18,928 nucleotides of DNA from DATMXS01 sp050260275 (GCA_050260275.1 JBLNBX010000195.1:1-18928); one strand, 5' to 3'; positions 1-6,802 are shown, numbered from the stretch's first letter. Translations and numbers: made by a program. Notes: generated from the sequence alone by a model not told the origin.

Positions 1-397
1 GAAGATCTTCCTGGGCCTTCTCCCGCGCCGATTCGTGACCCTCCCCCCATTCGAGAACCTGCACCCTGACCCTTCTGCGTCCGAATCGGCGCGCTTCTGC
101 GTCGCTACGGTAGTAGATATCGATCTTGTGTCCCTGCACCTTGGGCCCCGTATCGGTGATCACAAACTCACCGATGAGGCCCTTTTTGTCGCTGACGCGC
201 ACCTTCGTTCCCAGGGGGAGGATGTCGGGGTCCGCCGCTGCGGTCCCCTCCTGTGATGGCGTGCCGGCAGCCTGTTTTCCATCCACCGAGTACGCGCTTG
301 CTTCCATCGTGAAGACGCGATCCGGGGATGCAAGCCACAACCCTACCGCGGCCAGTACAGGCGCGGCGAATAAGGCGGTACGGCGGTACGATCGCAT
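1..397 (-). CDS. 3D-domain (DPBB-fold) secreted protein, C-terminus cut off by window edge
   Basis: The minus frame from ATG at 397 reads at least 132 residues without a stop and leaves the window at base 1. Residues 7-24 form a hydrophobic leader or anchor after MRSYRR. Residues 31-115 carry the pattern of the 3D domain (the catalytic fold of MltA-like and YuiC/RpfB-like muralytic proteins): AGTPSQEGTAAADPDILPLG, then ITDTG with Asp82, then KIDIYY with Asp93, then RRFGRRRVRVQVLEW. The named aspartates of the family are therefore present. Such proteins act outside the cytoplasmic membrane on peptidoglycan; that role here is inferred. A purine-rich AGAGAGGGG lies just before the ATG. It follows the sulfatase-like gene by 70 nt on the same strand and could be cotranscribed. 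The last residues become charged and helical (EKAQED), so a further region may lie outside the window. Confidence 0.8.
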   Translation of the reverse strand, partial: MRSYRRTALFAAPVLAAVGLWLASPDRVFTMEASAYSVDGKQAAGTPSQEGTAAADPDILPLGTKVRVSDKKGLIGEFVITDTGPKVQGHKIDIYYRSDAEARRFGRRRVRVQVLEWGEGHESAREKAQEDL

Positions 398-467
398 GGC
401 CCCTCTCTGAATCCATGCTAGCCCCGCTGCCGTCCGCCCTGGCCGGGCCGCCCCATTCGGGCATTGA

Positions 468-1820
468 CTATTTGCCGTGCTGATTCCGCCAGGCGGCGAG
501 TTCCGCGGTCAGGCGGTCCTTCACGCTGACGTACTCGGGGTTGTCGTACTGGTTTGTTCTCTCGCTCGGGTCGGCGCGCAAATCGAATAGCTCGTTCGGA
601 CCCTGCCCGCCGCGGCGCAGCACCAGCTTGTACCGGCCATCGCGAGCCATTTCGGCGTCGCCGATCTGGCCGAAGGCGCGGTTGCGCCACTCGCCGCCTC
701 TCGGCAGCGGCCGGTTCGCGGCCAGCTGCATGTAGCTCGCGCCGCACAGGTTCCTGCCGGACGGCGCCGGGGCGCCCGCAGCCTCGCAGAGCGACGGCAG
801 CAAGTCGTAGGCGCTAACCAGTTCGGGCCGTTCCGCCTCCGGCGGAACCTTGCCAAACCAGTTCCAGATCAAGGGCGCCACCATCACTTCCTCGTACATG
901 TTGTCGGGGAAGGACGCGGTGCCGTCGCCCCACAGCCCGTGCCGGCCGAGCAGAACGCCGTTCGTGGACGTGAATACGATGAGCGTGTTGTCGCGCAGTT
1001 TGGCCTTGTCCAGGGCTTCGAGCAAGGGGGGAATCTGGTCATCCAGCGCCGCAACGCCGGCGGCGGCGCGGCGCAGGTTACCGATGATGTCCCGCAGGTA
1101 CTCCCTGCCGCCTGACGCGTTCGCGGCCGCCGGTTCCCAGCCGGAGGTGTTGAACGTGGTCGAGGCGTACATGTCGTAGTACTTCTGCGGATGCCCGTCG
1201 TACGGCGGGCGCGCGTTGAGGTGGCTCACCAGCAGGAAAAACGGCTGGCCCTCTTTCTGGCGGCCTATGAAATCCACCGCAGCCCGCGTGAACAGCTCGG
1301 GTGCGTAGCCGCGCTCTGTCGTGATGTCGCCGTTGCGGCTGATGGACGGGTCGTTGTAGCCGCCGCCGGTCATGGTGTGCCAGAACTTGAAGCTGTGGCC
1401 GGGTGCCCGATCGTCCCCCAATCCCCAAACGCCGACGAGGCCGCAGTTGTAACCACGCGCGGACAGCGCCCCGGAGATAGTTACTTCGTTCGCGAACTGC
1501 GCCGGAATCTCCTTCTGGCCGCCTTCGCCAAGGTTGCCGGCGATGCCGTGCTGGCGCGGCGCACGGCCCGTCAGAAGCGTCGCGAAACCGGCCGAGGCGG
1601 CGGGCGCGCATACCGAGTGGTTCAGGAAACGCGTGCCGGTGCGCGCCAGAAAGTCGATATTCGGCGTGCGGATCTCCTTGTTTCCGTAGCAGCCGAGCAT
1701 CCACGCTCCCAGGTCGCGTGCGACGATCAGGACGATATTCGGTGGCGGCGCGCTCTTCCTTTGCGCGAGTACGGGAGCTGCCGCGGACAGTGCAATGAGT
1801 TGACGGCGAGTTAGAAGCAC
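468..1820 (-). CDS. Sulfatase-fold (alkaline phosphatase superfamily) protein, probable pseudoenzyme
   Basis: A 450-residue protein with GTG start; GGAGAGAG lies a few bases upstream. The N-terminus TRRQLIALSAAAPVLAQ is a Tat-like leader, so it is probably exported. The S1 sulfatase frame is clear: PNIVLIVARDLG (28-38), RTPNIDFLARTGTRF (51-65), TLLTGR (81-86), DNTLIVFTSTNG (277-288), HGLWGDG (294-300), and a late LFDL..DPSE segment. Length is normal and there is no frameshift. Almost every catalytic position is changed: the Asp-Asp metal pair is Arg35-Asp36; the formylglycine motif CxPSR, aligned on the following TG, is ASAGF (75-79); the GKWHLG Lys and His are Val and Gly (GVWGLG, 130-135); the NAPH histidine is Arg204; the late metal Asp is Thr286. 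Cys71 lies four residues upstream of the expected nucleophile. It is most likely a non-catalytic secreted sulfatase homologue. The DUF4920 gene is 22 nt upstream on the same strand. Confidence 0.88.
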   Translation of the reverse strand: MLLTRRQLIALSAAAPVLAQRKSAPPPNIVLIVARDLGAWMLGCYGNKEIRTPNIDFLARTGTRFLNHSVCAPAASAGFATLLTGRAPRQHGIAGNLGEGGQKEIPAQFANEVTISGALSARGYNCGLVGVWGLGDDRAPGHSFKFWHTMTGGGYNDPSISRNGDITTERGYAPELFTRAAVDFIGRQKEGQPFFLLVSHLNARPPYDGHPQKYYDMYASTTFNTSGWEPAAANASGGREYLRDIIGNLRRAAAGVAALDDQIPPLLEALDKAKLRDNTLIVFTSTNGVLLGRHGLWGDGTASFPDNMYEEVMVAPLIWNWFGKVPPEAERPELVSAYDLLPSLCEAAGAPAPSGRNLCGASYMQLAANRPLPRGGEWRNRAFGQIGDAEMARDGRYKLVLRRGGQGPNELFDLRADPSERTNQYDNPEYVSVKDRLTAELAAWRNQHGK

Positions 1821-1842
1821 TTACTCTCTCCGAAAAACTTAA

Positions 1843-2295
1843 TCAGTCGAGAATCACCGCTCCAGAGCCCTGGATCTGATAGATCGTGACGGGTCCCTTG
1901 ATGGACTCCGGATCGAACGTGCGGTTGTTCATCTCAGCCTCGTGTTTCGCCTGCGCGATGGCCTGCTCGCGGGTCATCTCGATCTTGGCGAAACGGCCCT
2001 CAGCCACCGCGGTCTTGCCCACCGAGTCGGCGGGGAACACGATCTCGCCGTCCTTCACCTTGATGCGGATGCCCTTCGGTGACGAGCTGTCGGCGATCTG
2101 CATCCAGCAGCCCATGGCCTGGCAGACGCCGCGGATGGCGCCCTTCACCTGCACGGTCTTGCCAACCCACTGATCCGGGTTCTCGAGCAGCCTGGCTACG
2201 GGGATCGGTTCGGTGAGCGTGAGCGGCCGGCCGAGTCTCGTTTCACCGGCCAAGGCCAAACCGGCGCACGCGAGCAGAACAACGGCGGTTCTCAT
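1843..2295 (-). CDS. DUF4920 domain secreted protein
   Basis: A 150-residue protein. Residues 1-16 (MRTAVVLLACAGLALA) are a typical signal peptide. The mature part matches the DUF4920 pattern, an OB-like small beta domain: VGKTVQVKGAIRGVCQAMGC followed by WMQIAD and GIRIKVKDGEIVFP, with the hallmark VC..MGCW cysteines. The function of the family is unknown. Two conserved Cys in an exported protein could bind a metal or form a disulfide, which is inference only. The ATG is preceded by GGAGGAG, a strong ribosome binding site. It begins a minus-strand run with the sulfatase-like gene 22 nt downstream. The segment upstream of the start is the hairpin-repeat intergenic block. Confidence 0.85.
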   Translation of the reverse strand: MRTAVVLLACAGLALAGETRLGRPLTLTEPIPVARLLENPDQWVGKTVQVKGAIRGVCQAMGCWMQIADSSSPKGIRIKVKDGEIVFPADSVGKTAVAEGRFAKIEMTREQAIAQAKHEAEMNNRTFDPESIKGPVTIYQIQGSGAVILD

Positions 2296-2390
2296 GGCTC
2301 CTCCACAGTACGACTATCGTACCGCGCCCGCGTGAGAGCAATCCCGCCGCTGGTGCTTCTGGCCGCTCCGGGAGCAGCTCACACGCGCCT

Positions 2391-2438
2391 AGGGGGCGGG
2401 CTTGAGCCAGCGCAGTGCTTCAGCCGTGCGAATTGAGC
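2391..2438 (+). repeat. Type-A intergenic hairpin module, copy 1 (degenerate)
   Basis: GGGGGCGGGCTTGAGCC, then CGCAGTGCTTCAGCCGTGCG, then AATTGAGC. It matches the copies at 6747-6790 and 13942-13988. In those copies the two halves are perfect small hairpins (GGGC-TTGA-GCCC and AGGGC-TTCA-GCCCT). Here one or two bases have decayed in each stem. Confidence 0.75.
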
Positions 2439-2446
2439 GCCATCGC

Positions 2447-2517
2447 CACAGGGGCTAAAGCCCGGTATCTACGGGCGGCCTATCGGCATGGCTGAAGCCA
2501 TGCCCTGATACGAACCC
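2447..2517 (+). repeat. Type-B intergenic hairpin module, copy 1
   Basis: It begins CACAGGGGCTAAAGCCCG and ends GCCCTGATACGAACCC. It contains two hairpins: GGGC-TAAA-GCCC, and a perfect 8-bp stem GGCATGGC-TGAA-GCCATGCC at 2485-2504. The same ends recur at 2630-2701 and 6803-6835, and inverted at 2547-2612. Confidence 0.8.
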
Positions 2518-2546
2518 CGATGGCGCCGCGCACCCACGAGAGAGCC

Positions 2547-2612
2547 TCGTATCAGGGCCCGACTTCAGTCGGGCCGAAAAGGGCTGAGAAATCCAAGGGC
2601 TTTAGCCCCTGG
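2547..2612 (-). repeat. Type-B intergenic hairpin module, inverted copy
   Basis: Read on the minus strand it begins CAGGGGCTAAAGCCC and ends GGGCCCTGATACGA, the same ends as copy 1. Its internal hairpin is GGCCCGAC-TTCA-GTCGGGCC (2556-2575). This has the same geometry as copy 1 (8-bp arms, 4-nt loop) but a different stem sequence. Copies 1 and inverted face each other, so together they could also form a larger cruciform. Confidence 0.75.
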
Positions 2613-2629
2613 ATGTCAGGCGCCGTCGT

Positions 2630-2701
2630 CACAGGGGCTAAAGCCCGATTTTTTAGGACCGGCCTATCGCCATGCCTTAAGCAATGCCCCGATACGAACC
2701 C
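2630..2701 (+). repeat. Type-B intergenic hairpin module, copy 2
   Basis: It begins CACAGGGGCTAAAGCCCG and ends GCCCCGATACGAACCC. The internal segment is related to copy 1 (ACCGGCCTATCGCCATGCC), but the second hairpin is imperfect, with TTAA at the loop. Confidence 0.75.
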
Positions 2702-2766
2702 GAAGGCCGGCGCGCGAAACCCTGGGCCAGGCTCTGGCGTTATCATCTGTTGAGGAGTCGCGAGCC

Positions 2767-3027
2767 ATGAAGATCATCCTTGCAGGTTTGGCTTTTGGCG
2801 CCGCGTTCATATTGGCGCTGATCGCGCTGTACGCGTTCCGCGCGCGCTGGTACTGGCACGCGCTGAGCGCCGTAGTTGGCCTGGCGCTGGGCTTGACGCC
2901 TTTCCCCGATGGGTTCCGCCCGCCGGATCATCTGACGGGTTTCCTCTTTGTGCTCCTGACCGTCTGGGGTCTGGGTGTGGTGTTCATGTACCCTTACCGC
3001 CGCCGGCGCAAAGCCCACCAGGCGTAG
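2767..3027 (+). CDS. Small hydrophobic membrane protein, unknown function
   Basis: An 86-residue protein that I do not recognise. Three hydrophobic segments are visible: residues 3-24, 30-47 and 57-77. The first loop carries RARWYWH, the second carries PDGFRPPDH, and the C-terminus is strongly basic (YRRRRKAHQ). That tail predicts a cytoplasmic C-terminus by the positive-inside rule. GAGGAG sits 10 nt before the ATG. A second small gene starts 15 nt after its stop on the same strand, so the pair is probably one transcript ending at the hairpin at 3308-3336. The codon pattern (G/C-rich third positions) supports real coding. Confidence 0.7.
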   Translation: MKIILAGLAFGAAFILALIALYAFRARWYWHALSAVVGLALGLTPFPDGFRPPDHLTGFLFVLLTVWGLGVVFMYPYRRRRKAHQA

Positions 3028-3042
3028 GCGGACCCAGCGCGC

Positions 3043-3303
3043 ATGAGGCGTGATCCCGATTTCTTCGGCGAACAGGAGCTGGTGCTGATCTACATCGCTA
3101 AGCGCCTGAAGGAGGCCCTCGCGCTCGAAAACGTGCTGACAGCCGCAGGGCTCGACTACCTTGTCGAGCCCGACCACTACACCGGCGGAGTCATATTCCG
3201 ATCGAGCCGCGTGGGCGCTTTCTTCTATGTTCAGGAGCACTCGGAGAGCATCGCGCGCGCGCTCATGCGCGAGCACGGGTACAAACCGTACGAGACGAAA
3301 TAG
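3043..3303 (+). CDS. Small soluble protein, DUF2007-like (tentative)
   Basis: An 86-residue protein without a signal peptide or membrane segment. The central part, LVLIYIAKRLKEALALENVL then TAAGLDYLVEPD, resembles the start of DUF2007 'putative signal transducing' proteins: a beta strand, a helix that counts residues along an amino-acid chain, and then an 'AAG.dylve' strand. A second beta-beta-alpha part follows (GVIFRSSRVGAFFYV, then SESIARALMREHGYKPYE). This is a family resemblance from memory and the biochemical role is unknown. It lies 15 nt after the small membrane protein gene and is followed at once by a hairpin terminator, suggesting a two-gene transcript. Confidence 0.72.
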   Translation: MRRDPDFFGEQELVLIYIAKRLKEALALENVLTAAGLDYLVEPDHYTGGVIFRSSRVGAFFYVQEHSESIARALMREHGYKPYETK

Positions 3304-3307
3304 GGCG

Positions 3308-3336
3308 AAGGGCCGGGAAGGTTGATCCCGGCCCTT
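3308..3336 (+). terminator. Hairpin terminator after the two small genes
   Basis: AAGGGCCGGGA (3308-3318), a 7-nt loop, then TCCCGGCCCTT (3326-3336) form an 11-bp perfect stem starting 4 nt after the stop codon at 3301-3303. The following T run is short (TTTC), so termination may be partial or helped by another factor. It lies between convergent genes and could act in both directions. Confidence 0.65.
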
Positions 3337-3370
3337 TCGACTTCAGAATTGGGCGCCGAAGGGCGCGCCC

Positions 3371-6286
3371 TCACTCCTCTTCTTCTTCCTCTTCGTCGTC
3401 CGGCGGCCGCGGGTTCACCACCGGAATCGTCACCACGTTGCTGACGAAGATGTTCTGTTGGACGCTCAACTGGGTCGCGGGATTGGTCGGCAGGTTCGTA
3501 CTCAGTTCCAGAAGCACCTGGTACAGGCCCACGCTGCCGGGCACCATGCTCATCGACAGCACGTTGGCGGTGTAGCCGCCCGCCATGGCATCCATGCGGG
3601 TGACGGCGATGTTGTCCGGCGTTCCCTTGTAGGTGAATCCGGTCATCACCTCCCAGGCAGCCTCCTGCGGCTTGATCATGCCCAGTCCGGTCGCGTAGAC
3701 GATGATGTTCTCCCCGGGCACCGCGGGATTCTCCGGAGTCACCAGAGAGCCCGCGACATTGGCGCAGCAGAGGCCAAATTGCGCCGTCTCCGTCTCGCTG
3801 CCTTCCCTGACGACCTGGCCGCCCATGACGCCCGCCATCACGTCGCCTTCAGACTCGGCGTCGAACACGATGCCGTTTCCGGCCGGGCCTTCCACGCGCG
3901 CCCGCAGAAGAATGCGCACAAACTGCCCGGCTTTCATCGCCCACACCTCCGGGTCGTTATCGTTGATCATCTGGATCAGCTTGTCAGCGATGGCATTCCG
4001 TCCAACGTAGGTGTCGGTGGGGTGTACGTCCTCCTCGGTAGCCGTGTAGGAGTACTGGCGGCCATTTATCGTTATGGTGACTTTATCTCCAGCCTTCGGC
4101 AGTCCCTCGAGCCAGACTGTGCCAGTGGCGTGGCTGCTCGCGTGCAGCGCGATGCCACGCCGCGGCTCGGACTCATCGAAGTACGCGAAGATGCCGGGGT
4201 TGGCCTGCACCACCGGGATCGCCTGCGGCGCGGTAACCGACACGCTCCCGTCGTTGTAACGGGTGCGCACATACGCGCTGGAGCTGGTTCGGTCCAGAAC
4301 CTCGAACGGCACCTGGATGTTGATCTGATTGCGCGAGACGGCCAGCAACGGCGCCTGCATGCCATCGACGTAGACCTGCACACCGGCCAGTTCCCTGGGA
4401 AGCGGATCAACATCCGGAGCGGGAACCACCACTCCGTCCGGCAGGTCCGCCAGGTTTTCTCCGAAGATCGAGGCCAGCGCTCCCCCGGCGATCCTGGCCG
4501 CGTCATAGCCGCCCTCAAGCGTGATCCCCGACGCCACCGCCTCGATGCTCGCGTTGGTGCTGGTTAGGCCTGAGATCGAGATCTCGTTGCCCTCGGGACC
4601 TGAAACACGCGCAGTCACGAGTATTCTGCTCAGGGCATAGTCCGGCGTCGCGATGGCGTACGGGTTGCCGTCTCCCGCGTTCACCTTCGCCACAAGCTCG
4701 TCGATGATTTCCACGATGGTGTCGTTTCCCTGGATCTTGTAGCGGTACTCGATCCCTCCGATCTCGAGTCCAACCTCCTCGCCCTCCTTGATGTTGCCTC
4801 CGAATTCCACGTAGCCAATCGCGTAGACGCCAAAACTCGCGGCATTGCGAATGGCGCTGCGAGGCAGGAAATTCTCGGCAGGACTGAAGACGAGGACGCG
4901 CCGGTCGTAAGGATCCGTGACGAAGAGATTCTGCTGCACGGGATCCCATGCCAGCGCAGTAGGCGTGCGCATCGCGTCGGAGGCGGAGCGGCGGACGATG
5001 CCGATGTTCTCGCCGACTACGACCTCCGCGTCCGAGGTCATGTTCGAAGTCTCATCGAGCTGCCCGAGCACGGCGTCAGCCTTCGCGCCGTTCTGCTGTG
5101 GAATCTGGTTGAACACGAGGACGCGGTCGTTGCCGCCATCGGCAATGAACAGCCGCTGGCCGTCAGACAGCGCGAAACGCGGGAAATTGAGCGTCGCCGC
5201 GCACATGAGAGGATAGATGCTGTTGCCCTCCGCGTCCTGGTCGATGGGTTCGCACAGCTTGGTGCTGTTATTCGATATCCACGAGGTCATATCGGGCTGG
5301 CCGACTACGACGTCCGCAGCCTTCCCGTTCTCGGTGGGAATACTGTTCCAGATCAGCACGCGGTTGTGGCCCAGGTCGGCCACGAACAGGCGCTGGCCAT
5401 CGGTGGTCACGGATACGGGGTTCAGCAGGTTCGAGGCGGTCGGAGTGACGCCTTTTGTGAGGTCCGGCTCTATGAAGGTCTCGAAGTTCGGCACGCCCAG
5501 GACGACGTCTGCCGGCGCGAAGTTCTCGGTAGGAATGCGGTTCCAGATGAGCACGCGGTAGTTCTTCTCGTCCGCGACAAAAAGCTTGCCATCGTGCAGC
5601 CAGACACCCTGCGGCGCCCGGAGCGACCTCGCATTCGGCGTGTTCGCGTCTCCTGGGCAGTTGCCACCGGCGACACCGGGCCCGGTCGCGTTAGGACAAC
5701 TGCTCGCAAAGTCCGGCTGGCCCACCACAACATCGGCGGGCTGGTCCGGAGACGTCGGGATGCTATTCCAGATGAGGACGCGGTTGTTCTCGGTGTCAGC
5801 GACGGCCAGGTGCGTGCCGTCGGTAGCCACTGCGATAGGAAGACGGAACCCCTTGGCTGAGGGAGGTATGTTATTCTCGCCTTCGCGCACGTAGTGTGGC
5901 TTGCCATCCTGGTCAACATCGACTCTGCCGAGGATCACGTCCGCCGCTCCAACGCAGACGGGACATCTGACGCCATCTACAAACGGGATCTCCTGCGTCG
6001 CCGTCGGCCACTGGGTGAGATTCTCACGGTAGATCAGGACGCGCGGGTAGGCCGGGAACGCGTTCATCCGGTTCGAGTCGGCGATCACCAACACTCCCCC
6101 GCCGTATGCCACGCCTCCGGCAGCGCCGAGGATCTTCTCCGGCGTGCTCGGCATGTACTCCGACGAGTCGTAGTACTGCTCGGTGAACGTCGGCTGGCCG
6201 ATGACCAACCGGGCCGCCTGACCTGTCTTGAAATCGGCCGCGAAAACGCTCATGGCGGCCACGAGTAGAACCGCTAAATGCCTCAT
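3371..6286 (-). CDS. Secreted NHL-repeat beta-propeller protein with TIGR03437-like C-terminal domain
   Basis: A 971-residue protein, taking ATG at 6286 because MRHLAVLLVAAMSVFA is a clean signal peptide; the in-frame extension to 6370 (28 residues) is not leader-like. Residues about 20-470 contain six propeller blades marked by repeats such as ADVVVGQPDF, ADVVLGVPNF, ADVVVGQPDM and ADAVLGQLDE, each with RVLIWNSIPT or a close variant. Residues about 595-720 match the 'Solibacter' C-terminal domain: GGALASIFGENLADLP, LAVSRNQINIQVPFEV, QANPGIFAY. It resumes at GLCCANVAGSLVTPENPAVP and IIVYATGLG. Two related inserted domains (about 490-590 and 720-830) both show V.L.I.G..Y.Y and ARV.GP.GN. The C-terminus is a run of Asp/Glu (DDEEEEEEE). 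No enzymatic motif is seen; binding or adhesion outside the cell is inferred. No obvious ribosome binding site. Confidence 0.88.
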   Translation of the reverse strand: MRHLAVLLVAAMSVFAADFKTGQAARLVIGQPTFTEQYYDSSEYMPSTPEKILGAAGGVAYGGGVLVIADSNRMNAFPAYPRVLIYRENLTQWPTATQEIPFVDGVRCPVCVGAADVILGRVDVDQDGKPHYVREGENNIPPSAKGFRLPIAVATDGTHLAVADTENNRVLIWNSIPTSPDQPADVVVGQPDFASSCPNATGPGVAGGNCPGDANTPNARSLRAPQGVWLHDGKLFVADEKNYRVLIWNRIPTENFAPADVVLGVPNFETFIEPDLTKGVTPTASNLLNPVSVTTDGQRLFVADLGHNRVLIWNSIPTENGKAADVVVGQPDMTSWISNNSTKLCEPIDQDAEGNSIYPLMCAATLNFPRFALSDGQRLFIADGGNDRVLVFNQIPQQNGAKADAVLGQLDETSNMTSDAEVVVGENIGIVRRSASDAMRTPTALAWDPVQQNLFVTDPYDRRVLVFSPAENFLPRSAIRNAASFGVYAIGYVEFGGNIKEGEEVGLEIGGIEYRYKIQGNDTIVEIIDELVAKVNAGDGNPYAIATPDYALSRILVTARVSGPEGNEISISGLTSTNASIEAVASGITLEGGYDAARIAGGALASIFGENLADLPDGVVVPAPDVDPLPRELAGVQVYVDGMQAPLLAVSRNQINIQVPFEVLDRTSSSAYVRTRYNDGSVSVTAPQAIPVVQANPGIFAYFDESEPRRGIALHASSHATGTVWLEGLPKAGDKVTITINGRQYSYTATEEDVHPTDTYVGRNAIADKLIQMINDNDPEVWAMKAGQFVRILLRARVEGPAGNGIVFDAESEGDVMAGVMGGQVVREGSETETAQFGLCCANVAGSLVTPENPAVPGENIIVYATGLGMIKPQEAAWEVMTGFTYKGTPDNIAVTRMDAMAGGYTANVLSMSMVPGSVGLYQVLLELSTNLPTNPATQLSVQQNIFVSNVVTIPVVNPRPPDDEEEEEEE

Positions 6287-6309
6287 ATTGTGCTGAAAAC
6301 CGAACACCC

Positions 6310-6315
6310 AGTATA
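6310..6315 (-). promoter_or_regulatory. Possible -10 box for the NHL protein gene
   Basis: Read on the minus strand, TATACT lies 24 nt upstream of the ATG at 6286 in a locally A/T-rich stretch (GTTGTTTATACTGGG) within otherwise GC-rich DNA. No convincing -35 box was found at 16-18 nt spacing, so this is weak. Confidence 0.3.
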
Positions 6316-6490
6316 AACAACTCACGCATCGTGCGCCGCACCACGCCGATGCGCCGGTTAGCCGCAGCAACGTGCGGTTCTACACGGCTGTGCCGCCACT
6401 GGTACTCGAAGCCGTTTGGACGCGGGCGGGCCGGAGGCGGTTTCGCGGGTTCATGCAGGCCGGGGTGTTTGGGCGTTGAGCCCGCAGTCA

Positions 6491-6543
6491 AGCCCGGCAG
6501 GGCGAAAGAGAGTAGCCCGGGCGTGAGCCATAGGAATCACGAG
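6491..6543 (-). repeat. Type-D intergenic repeat, degenerate inverted partial copy
   Basis: The plus strand reads AGTAGCCCGGGCGTGAGCC with flanks. The reverse complement of the D copy at 13755-13893 contains AGTAGCCCACGGCGCAAGCC in the same context (GGGCG before it, GG.ATC.CGA after it). Similarity is partial, roughly 60 percent by eye. It faces the intact D copy that starts 10 nt later. Confidence 0.45.
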
Positions 6544-6552
6544 GCCGCCAGG

Positions 6553-6690
6553 CCGCCTCTGAAAGGGGCGTAATAACGCGGGCAACGCATTGCCGGTCCA
6601 ATGCCTTTCGCCCCTCCGGGGCTCGCTCCCAAGATGATCGAGATCCCGACGGCTTGCGCCGCGGGCTACTCTCTGCCGCCCCTTCCGGGG
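6553..6690 (+). repeat. Type-D intergenic repeat, copy 1
   Basis: About 138 nt that align almost base for base with 13755-13893: CTGAAAGGGGCG, TTTCGCCCCTCCGGGGCT, GCTCCCAAGATG, TCGAGATCCC, ACGGCTTGCGCCG, GGGCTACT, CTGCCGCCCCTTCCGGGGCT. It holds several hairpins: CCCC-TCC-GGGG, CGGC-TTGC-GCCG, GGCAA-CGCA-TTGCC, and AGGGGCG pairing with CGCCCCT. Confidence 0.85.
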
Positions 6691-6746
6691 CTCGCCATGG
6701 CGTGTGAAGTCCGGTAAGGCGAAAGCGAAGAGCCAAGGCACCCCAC

Positions 6747-6790
6747 GGGGGGGCGGGCTTGAGCCCGCGCAGGGCTTCAGCCCTGCGAGC
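6747..6790 (+). repeat. Type-A intergenic hairpin module, copy 2
   Basis: GGGGGGGCGGGCTTGAGCCC followed by GCGCAGGGCTTCAGCCCTGC. It has perfect small hairpins GGGC-TTGA-GCCC and GCAGGGC-TTCA-GCCCTGC. It lies about 57 nt after a D module, the same arrangement as at 13942. Confidence 0.85.
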
Positions 6791-6802
6791 CAAAGGCCGT
6801 TC

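Larger units (their letters stand above)
2296..2766. other. Gene-free intergenic block between divergent genes, filled with hairpin repeats
   Basis: No convincing gene lies here; the short open frames are made of repeat modules. It separates the divergent DUF4920 gene (minus) and the small membrane protein gene (plus), so promoters for both must lie inside or at its edges, but none is clear. From left to right it holds one type-A module, one type-B module, an inverted B copy and another direct B copy, each listed separately. A Shine-Dalgarno-like GAGGAG at about 2752-2757 serves the gene at 2767. Confidence 0.7.

Noticed and set aside
2485..2504. Perfect 8-bp hairpin as an intrinsic terminator
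   Set aside because: No T run follows, and it lies about 190 nt inside a spacer between divergent genes, where no transcript needs to end.
2391..2701. Hairpin array as a possible CRISPR
   Set aside because: Copies are few, in both orientations, with no regular spacers and no cas genes nearby.
2520..2753. Short open frames in both directions within the repeat block
   Set aside because: They consist of repeat modules, lack ribosome binding sites and have no recognisable product.
3458..4567. Plus-strand open frame of 369 codons inside the NHL protein gene
   Set aside because: Antisense shadow; composition is His/Arg-rich and without family motifs.
6287..6370. N-terminal extension of the NHL protein to an upstream start
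   Set aside because: The extra 28 residues precede a complete signal peptide that begins at the ATG at 6286, so the upstream start is unlikely.
6331..6573. Plus-strand open frame of 80 codons upstream of the D repeat
   Set aside because: No family pattern, no ribosome binding site, and its 3' part runs into the repeat modules.
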